Source: Pirellulales bacterium (lineage in GTDB: Bacteria > Planctomycetota > Planctomycetia > Pirellulales > S012-138). From it: DNA of 41,463 nucleotides. Positions within the stretch are counted from its first letter, which is position 1, and each line of letters begins with the position of its first letter. The position numbers and the translations under genes are program-made. A model generated the notes under the pieces. It saw only the letters and a list, made by a program, of their open reading frames with translations, was not told the origin of the DNA and did not search any database. Shown here piece by piece: positions 22,083 to 31,460 of this stretch. Where the stretch lies: assembly GCA_028066245.1 (NCBI GenBank), contig JALCBR010000036.1:1-41463 (forward strand), read 5' to 3'.

Positions 22083-23864
22083 TTACACAACTTGATGAAG
22101 TGGCAGTGTGACGATGAACACGCTCCCTTGTCCCAGTTCGCTACGAACGGCGACGCTGCCACCGAATGCTTGTGAGAGGTGCTTGACAATTGACAACCCC
22201 AGCCCTGTTCCCCCCAGCTCGCGGCTGCGTGCCTTGTCCGCTCGATAGAACCGTTCAAAAATGCGAGACTGATCCGCTGGCGAAATCCCCAAACCTGTAT
22301 CCTCAACTTCCAGAACCGCGGCTGACTCGTCACTTGACTTGTTCCAACGAATCGCCACTGTTCCGCCGGCTTGGGAGTATTTGACCGCGTTGTCGATGAG
22401 GTTATCCAGGATCTGTCGTAGACCTTCACTATCGGCCATGACGGCAAGTTCTGGAGCAATGGTTTCGAGCTCGATCGATATACTCCGCATCTCGGCCTGT
22501 GGCGCATGATGTGAAACACACTCCTCCACGGCTTCTTTCGCATTCCGTGGAGCAACGTCAAGCGGTTCCTCGCCGGCTTCAATTCGCGCCAAGCTGAGCA
22601 GATCGAGAATGAGCTGTTGCAGCCGTTCACCCTGACGTTCAATGCTATGAACGAATTCCATGCGGTGACTTGGGTCATCAATGGCACCATGTCGCAGAGT
22701 TTCGGCACAAGCCAAGATGGCGGCCAATGGTGTTTTGAGTTCATGGGAAACGTTGGCCACAAACTCACTGCGCAGTTGCTCCAGACGTCGCAGTTCTGTC
22801 ACGTCATGGAAGCCAAGTACGAACCCTTTGCATGGCTCGCCCGGCATGGGAATGACAGTCAATTCGATCTTCCGGAGCGCTCCATCGAGCGTCTCAAATT
22901 CGATTTGCGCCCGCGTTTGATTGGTGGTTGACTCCTCAACAACGTTTTGCACGCTAGGGTGACGCACGAGTTCCCACAAAGGACGGCGGCGAACGTTGTC
23001 ATCCGGCAACGTGAAGAGTCTGCCCGCCGCACCGTTGACAAACAAGACGTGGTTCCGATCGTCGATAGCAATAATTCCATCGCCCATTCCCTCCAGCACT
23101 GCCGAAAGTTCATTGGCTCTCTGTTCAAGTTGGAGCAATCGCTTGTCCAGTTGTTTGCTCATTCTGCGGAAAGCATCCGCAAGACGGCCGAGTTCGTCCT
23201 TACGCTCGAAGGACGGCACGGCAGCCGCGTTTCCCTCGGCAATTGAAGTGGCCGCGACTTGAAGTTCGGCTACCGGACGCAGGATTCGCGAAACGACCCA
23301 ATAGGAAGCGACGAGTCCTGCAACGGAGATTCCCAACACAACACCCACCAAGGGCGCGGTCTGCTGCGCAACGAACTGGTCAACGGTCGCCACGGGGAGC
23401 GCTGTACGGACAAAGCCAGCTAGCTCTGTTTCACTGTCAACCCGGCGGGCACAATACAACATGGAAATTCCCAGCGTCGCGCTCTCGCGTTGGCTTGTGC
23501 CGATTCCTCTACGCACGGCGGCTTGTACTTCTGGCCGTTGCAGGTGGTTGTCCAATCCCCTGGGATCATTCTGGGTATCGACCAGCACAAGCCCCTGCGA
23601 GTTGATTAACGTGATGCGGCCTCCGAAGGCCGCTGCCAATTCCTCGGCTCGACGTTGGAACTCGTCAGTTGGCATGCTGCCGGAAAAGACATCCCCTGCC
23701 GCAGGCTGCAAGGCCGCGGCAGTTTCGGACAACCGGCGATCAAGCTGCGACAAGGCTTGTGTCTCGCGCCGCCAGGCCATGACAAAGTAGATGCCGATCG
23801 CCGCTAGGCCGCTGATCAAGATGTAGGAGCCAAAGAGCCTCCAAAAGAGCTTAGACCTGAGCAT
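22083..23864 (-). CDS. PhoR-like sensor histidine kinase
   Basis: A 593-residue membrane sensor kinase. Order: transmembrane helix 1 (about 10-29), periplasmic sensor region (30-170), transmembrane helix 2 (about 172-192), HAMP, a PAS domain (about 250-355), HisKA with phospho-accepting H374 in VSHELKTPLA, then the HATPase_c domain with N box LDNLIDNAVKY (486-496), G1 DTGLGIS and G2 GGTGLGLS. It resembles PhoR-type kinases that sense phosphate limitation, but the input is not known. ATG 23864 was chosen; a TTG two codons earlier is possible. No response regulator lies before or after it, which makes it an orphan. The crotonase gene follows in the same operon. Confidence 0.9.
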   Translation of the reverse strand: MLRSKLFWRLFGSYILISGLAAIGIYFVMAWRRETQALSQLDRRLSETAAALQPAAGDVFSGSMPTDEFQRRAEELAAAFGGRITLINSQGLVLVDTQNDPRGLDNHLQRPEVQAAVRRGIGTSQRESATLGISMLYCARRVDSETELAGFVRTALPVATVDQFVAQQTAPLVGVVLGISVAGLVASYWVVSRILRPVAELQVAATSIAEGNAAAVPSFERKDELGRLADAFRRMSKQLDKRLLQLEQRANELSAVLEGMGDGIIAIDDRNHVLFVNGAAGRLFTLPDDNVRRRPLWELVRHPSVQNVVEESTTNQTRAQIEFETLDGALRKIELTVIPMPGEPCKGFVLGFHDVTELRRLEQLRSEFVANVSHELKTPLAAILACAETLRHGAIDDPSHRMEFVHSIERQGERLQQLILDLLSLARIEAGEEPLDVAPRNAKEAVEECVSHHAPQAEMRSISIELETIAPELAVMADSEGLRQILDNLIDNAVKYSQAGGTVAIRWNKSSDESAAVLEVEDTGLGISPADQSRIFERFYRADKARSRELGGTGLGLSIVKHLSQAFGGSVAVRSELGQGSVFIVTLPLHQVV

Positions 23865-24660
23865 TTCCAACTACGCATAGGGTTTAGGTACTCCGCAATC
23901 GACAGTTCATCAAGATTGTACGCCAAGAATGGTCAGAATTGGCTCCCATGCCAAGCTTGCGAGGGAGGACGGGCGATCAATGGAGGCAAAAGCTGAACGA
24001 GCAGACGGTCACCAAACACACATTGGCATTCCTCCTTGGTCCGAGGGGTGCAGGTGAGACTCCAGGGTCATGTCCCCCCTTGTGATCCCCTAACTGCTCT
24101 CTGCCGCTTCTCGGCCACGAACTGTGCAGGTGATGACGGTTATATGAAGTCTGGATTTCCGGCCAATCACATGTTGACATGGGCCAATGGAAACCTAAGA
24201 TACCCGTAGGTTTAGGTGGCTCGATTGGCGAGATGATTGCGGTTTTCGCCTCATACCCCGTCTTCAGCCATCCTAATGAAAATAACACGGTTCGCTTTCG
24301 GCCTTGGTTAGCGCTGATTACCGGTGAACCGTCGCGTGGGCACCTCTCGCCCTGGTTGTCCGGTTTCTTTTTGAATTGGACTAGCAATTCTGGCGGAGCC
24401 GCGAGCTTCGATTCGGCTGTTTGCCTGAACCACTGACGGCCGTTGCGTTCTTGGCTACTAGCATTTTCCGCCAGCCGCAAAACAGAGTTCCGAAGCGCAA
24501 ACTGAGGATGACGTCACCAATTTCTGGTGGTGGTCTTGCTCTCGGGACGATGGCGAGAGTTCCCAACTCCGGAGTATGCCGCGCACTTTCTCGGCCGCTT
24601 TGGCTTAAGAATTGTGCTGCGCCATCGCATAACTATATCGCGTAACTGTGTCTTTCATTC
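23865..24660. other. 796-nt gap before rho with a possible promoter
   Basis: No gene is supported here. Two opposite frames overlap in 23977-24480, neither with a recognisable family or a ribosome binding site. A possible sigma-70 promoter is TTGACA (24174-24179), 16 nt, TAAGAT (24196-24201), overlapping a hairpin AAACCTA/TAGGTTT (24191-24213). If it drives rho, the leader would be about 450 nt. Rho genes in some bacteria have long leaders used for autoregulation, which makes the gap reasonable, but this is inference. Confidence 0.3.
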
Positions 24661-25953
24661 ATGGTAGACGGTATGGCCAAGAAGAAGAGGAGCCGCTCGC
24701 GTGGTCGCGGCGGTTACCGAGGACGTCGAGGGGACCGTGGCAAACGCAACGAGGGTGGCGGCGGTGACCGCGGCCGACGCGAGCCCCGGCCAGACGATTT
24801 TGCACCTGCGGTTTCCGAAAACGGCGAACCGCTGCCATTAGAAGACTTCGTTGGCATCCTGGAGCTTCACCCCAACGGTTATGGCTTCATTCGTAGTTGC
24901 GAAAACAACTTCTCCCGGGAACGTACGGATCCGTTCGTGCCTGGTACGCTGATCGAGAAATTCGGTCTTCGCGAGGGCGTTATGTTGGCCGCCAAGGTGC
25001 AGCAAAATCGCCGCCAGCAGGGACCGCGCGTCAAAGAGATTGTCGATGTCGATGGCGTGGTGCCGGAAGAGTATTGCAACGTCAAGAAGTTTGACGACCT
25101 CACGCCTATCAATCCTGAGGAGTGGCTGCGGCTGGAGACGGGACCGGAACCGCTCAGTCCGCGCGTCATGGATTTGCTCACGCCGCTTGGCAAAGGTCAG
25201 CGAGCGTTGATTGTGGCACCGCCACGCACCGGCAAGACCATCATGCTGCAGCAAATCAGCCATGCGATTGCCACCAACTATCCAGAAATCAATCTGGTGA
25301 TGTTGCTGGTTGATGAGCGGCCGGAAGAAGTCACGGACATGCGCCGCAAAGTCAAGGGCGATGTCCTGGCCAGCAGCTTGGACAAGGACGTTGAAAGTCA
25401 CGTGCGGCTTTCACAGTTGGTTGTCGAGCGCTGCAAACGCTTGGCCGAAATGGGCAAGGATGTCTTCTTGCTGATGGATTCAATCACTCGCATGGCCCGA
25501 GCATTCAACAAGCTCAACAACAGTGGACGAACCGGGACCGGCGGTTTGGATATCCGCGCCCTGGACATCCCCAAGAAGCTCTTCGCCACGGCACGCTTGT
25601 TTGAAGAAGGCGGCTCGCTGACCATCGTGGCCACTGCGCTGATTGACACAGGCAGCCGGATGGATGAGGTCATCTTTCAGGAGTTTAAGGGGACTGGCAA
25701 CATGGAACTCGTCCTGGACCGCAAGCTTTCGGACCGGCGCGTTTTCCCCGCCATCGATATTTCCCAGTCGGGCACACGACGGGAAGAACTCCTGCATGAC
25801 GCCGATACGCTCCACGCCGTGACCATGTTGCGGCGAACGCTTTCGCAAATGCATCATGTGGAAGCGATGGAGCAGCTGACCACGCAACTCGGCAAGCGCA
25901 CGTCAAATCGTGAGTTCATCGATTTGATTTCCAAGGCGAGGGTCTCGGATTAA
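24661..25953 (+). CDS. rho: transcription termination factor Rho
   Basis: Hexameric RNA helicase that ends transcription of untranslated RNA. The 430-residue protein has an N-terminal Arg/Gly-rich tail with RGG-like repeats (about 10-42), an RNA-binding cold-shock-like domain (about 61-130, with the GYGFIR motif), and the ATPase core: Walker A PPRTGKT (187-193), the catalytic [12 protein letters not shown] stretch (216-227), Walker [16 protein letters not shown], and the R-loop [10 protein letters not shown]. The A-loop has Arg-Thr where many Rho proteins have Lys-Ala/Gly. The start may be ATG 24661 or ATG 24673. Its stop codon overlaps that of the convergent aminotransferase gene, with no intrinsic terminator. 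Confidence 0.97.
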   Translation: MVDGMAKKKRSRSRGRGGYRGRRGDRGKRNEGGGGDRGRREPRPDDFAPAVSENGEPLPLEDFVGILELHPNGYGFIRSCENNFSRERTDPFVPGTLIEKFGLREGVMLAAKVQQNRRQQGPRVKEIVDVDGVVPEEYCNVKKFDDLTPINPEEWLRLETGPEPLSPRVMDLLTPLGKGQRALIVAPPRTGKTIMLQQISHAIATNYPEINLVMLLVDERPEEVTDMRRKVKGDVLASSLDKDVESHVRLSQLVVERCKRLAEMGKDVFLLMDSITRMARAFNKLNNSGRTGTGGLDIRALDIPKKLFATARLFEEGGSLTIVATALIDTGSRMDEVIFQEFKGTGNMELVLDRKLSDRRVFPAIDISQSGTRREELLHDADTLHAVTMLRRTLSQMHHVEAMEQLTTQLGKRTSNREFIDLISKARVSD

Positions 25954-26894
25954 GCCGTCTGCCTATCGCGTGCGAACCGTTGTGCCTGGGCGATGATGTC
26001 AACACCCACCAGTTCACCCCAAGCGGCGATGATCCGCTTGAAAATTTTTCCCGGTTGACCGGTTCTAATCAACTGCCCGTCCAACCGGGTCACTGGTTGC
26101 ACGCACATGCTAGTGCTGCACAGCAAGACCTCGTCCGCTTGGCGGATTTCTTGCGGAGTAATTGGTCGTCTCGTGTGCGGGATCTTCAGTTGATCAGCAA
26201 ACTCGAAGACCGTGGCAAGGGAAACGCCTGGTAACACACTTTCTGCGGGGGGCGCCACCAGCCCTTCCTGAGCAGTGAACATGACCACGTTTGCCGTGGA
26301 CGCTTCAGAGACGTTACCGTCGGTATCCAGCAACAGAGCTCGTGCGGCCGCGCTATGGCGTCTGGCTTCCAGGTCGGCCAGGTAATAGTGCATCCGACTG
26401 CGGCACTTCAATTCCGCTGGCCAGCAAGCTTCCGGCACCTGACGGATCGTGGAAATCCACAACTCTTCGCCGGTGGTAAACTTGTCGACCCAATGCTGAA
26501 AGGGAAGTGGCTGCGTGTGCATGGCGACGATGGGACCAGCGAAAGCGCGATCTGCCACAGCCTGAGCTCCCGCCGGAGAAATTCCAGGACGACCGGGCGT
26601 GACAAACATCGCCAACCCCAGGTCATCACCTGGCTCCAGCAAAGCATGGTTTCGCGCGACGAGCTCTTCTGCGGCGTTGGCCAGTTCTGAGAGGTCTACC
26701 GGCGGAGACAGCTCGATGATTTCCAGCGATCTTCGCAACCGTTCAACGTGTGCGTTCAGCCGAAAGAGCTTGCCGTTGAAAGTCCGCAAACGTTCGGCGA
26801 CCGTCACGCCTTGGACGAAACCAAGATCATCGACCGGAATCGACAAGTCCGTTGACGGAAGCATTTTTCCATTGATGTATGCCAGAGGAGTCAT
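25950..26894 (-). CDS. class IV PLP aminotransferase
   Basis: A 314-residue fold-type IV PLP enzyme of the branched-chain aminotransferase, D-amino acid aminotransferase or aminodeoxychorismate lyase group. The N-terminus AYINGKMLP and the DLGFVQGVTVAERLRTFNGK stretch (23-42) are family hallmarks. The PLP lysine is K163 (ELKCRSRM), and E197 lies in GNVSEASTANVVMF. I chose ATG 26894 because it gives the family N-terminus; the frame is open 43 codons further upstream without family match. The subgroup cannot be settled: residues setting substrate choice are not clear. It ends in a three-base stop overlap with rho and lies 138 nt after gnd. Confidence 0.9.
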   Translation of the reverse strand: MTPLAYINGKMLPSTDLSIPVDDLGFVQGVTVAERLRTFNGKLFRLNAHVERLRRSLEIIELSPPVDLSELANAAEELVARNHALLEPGDDLGLAMFVTPGRPGISPAGAQAVADRAFAGPIVAMHTQPLPFQHWVDKFTTGEELWISTIRQVPEACWPAELKCRSRMHYYLADLEARRHSAAARALLLDTDGNVSEASTANVVMFTAQEGLVAPPAESVLPGVSLATVFEFADQLKIPHTRRPITPQEIRQADEVLLCSTSMCVQPVTRLDGQLIRTGQPGKIFKRIIAAWGELVGVDIIAQAQRFARDRQTA

Positions 26895-27032
26895 CGAGAC
26901 ACGGGGAGTAAAGTTCTGTGGAAATAGCCTATTCAAATTCATGCGGCAAGTACGGCAACGAACAAGCGATACACGCTGGAATGGAGAATCCACATTGAAA
27001 AGAAGATCGCCTTGCCATCCCAAAACACCATT

Positions 27033-28517
27033 CTAGCGACCGGGCAAGGGCTGGCGGACGGACGGCCAATCCGTGTGAAAAAAATCACCTCGTGCACGGT
27101 CCACACGCTCGTAGGTGTGGGCGCCAAAGTAATCTCGCTGTGCTTGAATCAGGTTGGCAGGTCCGCGACCACACCGATACCCGTCAAAGTATGATAATGC
27201 CGAGGAAAATGCCGGCGTTGGCAAGCCGAGATTGATGGCCATGTGCATTGTCCGCCGCCAAGCGTGATGGCATGCCTCAATGGCAGTGCGGAAGTATGGG
27301 GCCAGCAGCAAGTTTTGCAGTTGCGGATTCTCATCGTAAGCTTCCTTGATCCGTTCCAGAAAGCTGGCCCTGATGATGCAACCGCCCCGCCATAGTTCGG
27401 CAATCCGTCCACAATCTAGACGCCAGCCATGTTCGCTTGCCGCAGCTTTGAGTTGCGTGAAACCTTGCGCGTAACTGACAATCTTGGCCGCGTATAAGGC
27501 CTTGCGTACATCGTCGATGCCTTGCAAGTCAGTGGTCTTAAACGCCGTTTCCATCTTCAGTTCGGCATAGACCTGCTGGGCGGCTTGTCTCTCACTTTTG
27601 AGGGAAGACAGCGCTCGAGCAAAAACGGCTTCTGTCACCAGCGTACTTGGCACACCAAGATCAAGCGCCAGTTGGCTCATCCATTTGCCTGTCCCTTTCG
27701 CACCGGCACAGTCCAAGATACTGTCGATCAGATCGCCATCGCCTTCGGGGTCTTTGACCGTGAAGATATCTCGCGTGATTTCAACCAAATAGCTTTGCAA
27801 CTCTCCTCGGTTCCACTCGGCAAAAGTCGCCGCAAGCTGCGAGTTCGACAGCCGCATACCTTCTGAAAGAATACTGTAGGTCTCGGCGATGAGTTGCATG
27901 TCACCATACTCAATGCCGTTATGAACCATCTTGACGTAATGCCCTGATCCGCCGGGACCAATCCAGTCACAGCAGGAAGTTGTACCATCGGCACCAACTC
28001 TTGCCGCAATCGCTTGAAAGATCGGCTGGATTAAAGGCCAAGCAGATTCGTTTCCACCTGGCATCATGCTGGGGCCTTTGAGTGCTCCCTCTTCGCCACC
28101 GGAAACACCGGCCCCAACATACAGCAAGCCTTTTTCGACTGCGGTTCGGCAACGTCGCTCCGTGTCCGTATAGTGGGTATTGCCGCCATCAATGATCACA
28201 TCGCCGGACGAAAGCAACGGGACCAGTTGTTCGATGACCGAATCAACAGCTTCGCCAGCCTTGATCAACAGCATGACTTTCCGTGGCGGACTCAGCGAAG
28301 CCACGACGTCCTTCATACTCCGGCAACCCAGCAAGCCTGGCGAGGGGCGTTCGGCAGGTGTGTCCTGTGCGAATGTCCCACCGAATGAGCGAATGAAGTC
28401 TTCGGTCACCTCTGTTGAGCGATCATGGACCGCCACACTGTAACCGTGGTTGGCGATATTTCGGGCGAGACTCCGGCCCATCACGGCCAACCCGATAAGT
28501 CCGATGTCAGCAGGCAT
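27033..28517 (-). CDS. gnd: 6-phosphogluconate dehydrogenase
   Basis: Oxidative pentose phosphate pathway: decarboxylates 6-phosphogluconate to ribulose 5-phosphate with NADP. The 494-residue protein has the N-terminal dinucleotide fold GLIGLAVMGRSLARNIA (6-22), the substrate signature GPGGSGHYVKMVHNGIEYGD (about 187-206) with the catalytic Lys and Asn, and the C-terminal tail DFFHTDW typical of the long form. The length also fits the long form. ATG 28517 gives the expected N-terminus, though no strong ribosome binding site is seen. It lies 110 nt after the HAD gene and before the aminotransferase gene, all in the same direction, so a loose operon is possible. Confidence 0.97.
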   Translation of the reverse strand: MPADIGLIGLAVMGRSLARNIANHGYSVAVHDRSTEVTEDFIRSFGGTFAQDTPAERPSPGLLGCRSMKDVVASLSPPRKVMLLIKAGEAVDSVIEQLVPLLSSGDVIIDGGNTHYTDTERRCRTAVEKGLLYVGAGVSGGEEGALKGPSMMPGGNESAWPLIQPIFQAIAARVGADGTTSCCDWIGPGGSGHYVKMVHNGIEYGDMQLIAETYSILSEGMRLSNSQLAATFAEWNRGELQSYLVEITRDIFTVKDPEGDGDLIDSILDCAGAKGTGKWMSQLALDLGVPSTLVTEAVFARALSSLKSERQAAQQVYAELKMETAFKTTDLQGIDDVRKALYAAKIVSYAQGFTQLKAAASEHGWRLDCGRIAELWRGGCIIRASFLERIKEAYDENPQLQNLLLAPYFRTAIEACHHAWRRTMHMAINLGLPTPAFSSALSYFDGYRCGRGPANLIQAQRDYFGAHTYERVDRARGDFFHTDWPSVRQPLPGR

Positions 28518-28627
28518 GTTCAGGGATCGAAATCAATGGAGACAAATTTTAAGGCGAGAAATTCAAGCAGGCAGAAGAGAACCCACGATGGAGCTTTGCC
28601 AATCAAGATCCACATCCATTCGCCGAA

Positions 28628-29515
28628 TCAACTCGCCAAGACAGGCCAAGGAGGTTGCGATGGCAGGCATTGATCAAACTCGTCAAGAAGTTCTTGTTGA
28701 TAGGCGGCAGTGAATGTTCCCTGCAAAAACCGATCGAGCCCTTGCTCGGAAAATCGTTGCCAACTTTCTTCTTCCCGGCCCGGGTTGATAGGAAAGAACA
28801 ACGCGCCGGTAGTTTGGGCTGCGGCTAAGTCTCCCGGAGCGTCTCCAATCATCAGGACATGTCCCTGATCATAACCTTGGGCAGCAGTCAGAATTTCTTC
28901 TTTCGAGCCCGACTCCTGACCGTAAATTGCGCGCAAAAACCGATTCAAGTCATGATCGGCCCATTCTCGCTGCAATGCATCGTTGGGCGTGGCTGAAACA
29001 ACCACTAGGTCCGCATGGGGTTTCAGCCGTTCCAGGCTTTCGCGAACGAGTGGATAAGGTGGAACGCCGTGGACGATTTCCTCAATGGTCGTATTAACAG
29101 CTTCCGACCAGGCGAGCGCTTGCCGAAGGTGCTGGACATCATTCGCATCCGCCGGCAATGAAGCGATGGCTTCCGTAAGTTGCGGATTACTGAGTTTCGT
29201 CTCTTTGCCAAGCCAATTCACCAAGCCCAACGGAGGGTCCGCGTTCCAGCCCCGCGCGGCAACTTCTGGTCGCTTCTTTAACCATTGGAATGTCTTAACG
29301 AGCCCGGGAAAGCGGTTGCATCCGCGACTTTTTGAGTACAGGTTGACAAACTCCGCCGTCTCGCGAGCGTACTTGCTGATCGCCTGCATCCCGTAGTGCT
29401 GGATGATGTTGGGGATGAAACACTCCTTGTGCTTCAGCTCCATCGTATCGAACGCGCAACCATCGGAATCAATTCCGACAAAGAACTCGCGCTGTTTCTC
29501 AAATGGCACTGACAT
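28628..29515 (-). CDS. HAD-superfamily phosphatase
   Basis: A 295-residue haloacid dehalogenase-fold hydrolase. Motif I is GIDSDGCAFDTM (D16, D18), motif II VVVSATPND, motif III a Lys in GSKEEIL, and motif IV MIGDAPGD. The large cap between motifs I and II is helical. The fold suggests a phosphomonoesterase on a small metabolite; its place before gnd hints at a sugar phosphate, which is inference only. ATG 29515 was chosen because it puts motif I near the N-terminus as usual; 26 further codons upstream are open but not family-like. Confidence 0.85.
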   Translation of the reverse strand: MSVPFEKQREFFVGIDSDGCAFDTMELKHKECFIPNIIQHYGMQAISKYARETAEFVNLYSKSRGCNRFPGLVKTFQWLKKRPEVAARGWNADPPLGLVNWLGKETKLSNPQLTEAIASLPADANDVQHLRQALAWSEAVNTTIEEIVHGVPPYPLVRESLERLKPHADLVVVSATPNDALQREWADHDLNRFLRAIYGQESGSKEEILTAAQGYDQGHVLMIGDAPGDLAAAQTTGALFFPINPGREEESWQRFSEQGLDRFLQGTFTAAYQQELLDEFDQCLPSQPPWPVLAS

Positions 29516-30020
29516 CAACGAGCCTGGCTGCGAAAGACTTTGAGGGAAATCGTAATGAGCGAGTATGCCGACCGCGCTTTTTGGCAACGTCAAAGAAAGG
29601 TCATTTTACGGGACTCCTCGCAGTATGCGTAGAGCGGGAAGACGACGGATTGCCCGGCCTGGACGCCCCGTTGAAATACATCGTGATGCTTCTTAGCTGA
29701 GCATTGGATAAGAGCAAGAATCTCTTACAACTCACCAAATCACGGCACTTTTGTGCGGTGACTGGAATCTTGCCTCTGACTCCATATTCGATCGGATGTT
29801 ACGGCGAGCCGGATGAGTATGCGCGATTCAGATACGGTGGAATAAGCCTTGCCATTTGTACAACCGGAACCAACGGTCCCTCGCCTCGCCACGCCAGGAA
29901 CAACGGTTCAAGCTACGATTCAACTCAAGCTCACCAATGAGGAACTCATCGATTGAACATGGCGATTCCCGTCTTTGGACGAGGGGGCGTTGTGGCGGTC
30001 TGAATGCAACGGAGCTGGAA
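29516..30020. other. intergenic region between divergent genes
   Basis: This 505-nt stretch lies between the HAD phosphatase and phosphofructokinase genes, which point away from each other. It should contain both promoters. The pfk frame stays open back to 29856, but the residues coded there do not resemble the family. No hairpin or operator stood out. Confidence 0.4.
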
Positions 30021-31421
30021 ATGAGTTATCTTGCCACGCAGATTGATGTCTCCGCGAATTTCAATCAGTCTTCACCCGTCCCTTGGCACTCCACGTTTGA
30101 TCCAATGGCTGAGTTCCATGATTTTGACATTCGCACGCTGGGCGAATGTCAGATCGAGTCGCCGGTGTTGGCGTTAGAGCAATCCGGACCGTTTGAAATG
30201 CATTTCGTTGAGGATGCGGAACGGATCGTCTACGACGATCGGCTGCCCCTCTCCGTCTATGATTCTGCGAATCCTCCGCCAGCTTTGGAACTGGCCGGTC
30301 CACGGAAGATGATCCATTTTCGCCCGGAGACCACTCGGATTGGCATTGTCACATGCGGTGGACTGTGTCCTGGACTGAATGACGTCATCCGTGGACTTGT
30401 GATGACCGCATATTACCGATACGGTGTGCGCTCGATTCATGGCTTCCAATACGGATATCGAGGCATGGTCAAAGGCTCGGAGCATGAGCCGATCCCGCTT
30501 GATCCCGAGATGGTCAGTCACATCCATGAAAACGGCGGTACGATCTTAGGCGCTTCGCGTGGGCCCCAAGATGCGGATGCGATTGTCGATCAATTGCAAG
30601 CAATGGGGATCAACGTCCTGTTCACCGTTGGCGGGGATGGAACTCTGCGAGGTGCGATGGCAATCTCCGCAGCGCTCGACCGGCGTGGCCATGAGTGCGC
30701 CATTGTTGGAGTTCCCAAAACCATCGACAACGATGTCAAGTTCATCGATCAGAGCTTTGGCTTTGAGACGGCGTATTCTGAAGCCGTGGAATCCATCTTC
30801 TCCGCGCACATGGAGGCTGAGGGCGCCTATAACGGAATCGGCCTGGTGAAGCTCATGGGGCGGCATTCGGGGTTTATCGCCTGCCACGCGGCCATGGCAG
30901 CCAGTCACGTCAACTTCGTGCTGATTCCGGAAGTCCCCTTTCAGCTCGAAGGTGAACGTGGACTGCTGAACATGCTGCGTAAGCGACTTCAAGCAAGGCA
31001 ACATGCTGTGATTGTGGTCTCTGAAGGCGCAGGGCAAGATCTGTTTCCAGAGTCAGAAGTCGAATTCGATAAATCCGGCAACCGAAAGCTACTCGACATC
31101 GGCGAGTTCCTGCAGCGCCGCATGCGGAAATACTTCACTGAGATTGAGATGGAACACACGGTCAAGTATATCGATCCCAGCTACATCATTCGTAGCGTTC
31201 CCACGCGACCGCCTGACAGCGTATATTGCTGGCGGTTGGCCCAGAACGCCGTGCACGCAGCGATGTGCGGAAAGACCGAAATGGTAGTCGGCAGTTGGCA
31301 CGGGCGTCTTGTTCACGTGCCAATGAAGATGTCGATCTCTGAGCGAAAGCAAGTTGACCCCTCAGGCGATCTCTGGCTCTCCGTGCTCGAATCAACAGGC
31401 CAACCTTCCATGTGGGAGTAG
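30021..31421 (+). CDS. pfkA: 6-phosphofructokinase, plant/TP0108-like type
   Basis: Phosphorylates fructose 6-phosphate in glycolysis. The 466-residue protein has a roughly 100-residue N-terminal extension, then GIVTCGGLCPGLNDVIRG (108-125), GGDGT (204-208), PKTIDND (232-238, with the catalytic Asp) and KLMGRHSGF. Gly after GGD points to ATP as donor (PPi enzymes usually have Asp there), while Lys in PKTIDND is shared by PPi enzymes and by plant ATP enzymes. The combination fits the plant-like ATP group, but PPi use is not excluded. ATG 30021 has GGAG 6 nt upstream, much better than the open frame's earlier start at 29856. A nested hairpin begins at the stop codon. Confidence 0.93.
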   Translation: MSYLATQIDVSANFNQSSPVPWHSTFDPMAEFHDFDIRTLGECQIESPVLALEQSGPFEMHFVEDAERIVYDDRLPLSVYDSANPPPALELAGPRKMIHFRPETTRIGIVTCGGLCPGLNDVIRGLVMTAYYRYGVRSIHGFQYGYRGMVKGSEHEPIPLDPEMVSHIHENGGTILGASRGPQDADAIVDQLQAMGINVLFTVGGDGTLRGAMAISAALDRRGHECAIVGVPKTIDNDVKFIDQSFGFETAYSEAVESIFSAHMEAEGAYNGIGLVKLMGRHSGFIACHAAMAASHVNFVLIPEVPFQLEGERGLLNMLRKRLQARQHAVIVVSEGAGQDLFPESEVEFDKSGNRKLLDIGEFLQRRMRKYFTEIEMEHTVKYIDPSYIIRSVPTRPPDSVYCWRLAQNAVHAAMCGKTEMVVGSWHGRLVHVPMKMSISERKQVDPSGDLWLSVLESTGQPSMWE

Positions 31422-31460
31422 CATAGAAAAGTGGAGGGATCAGGCCTCCCGGCATGCTAC
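31418..31460 (+). terminator. nested hairpin at the pfk stop codon
   Basis: GTAGCAT (31418-31424, overlapping the stop codon) pairs with ATGCTAC (31454-31460), and GGAGG (31433-31437) pairs with CCTCC (31445-31449) inside it. There is no T-run after it. It is probably a 3'-end structure of the pfk transcript; terminator function is uncertain. Confidence 0.4.

Noticed and set aside
23977-24480. 167-codon frame on the - strand, with an opposite frame at 24179-24436
   Set aside because: Neither has a ribosome site, a family or plausible composition; called a gap.
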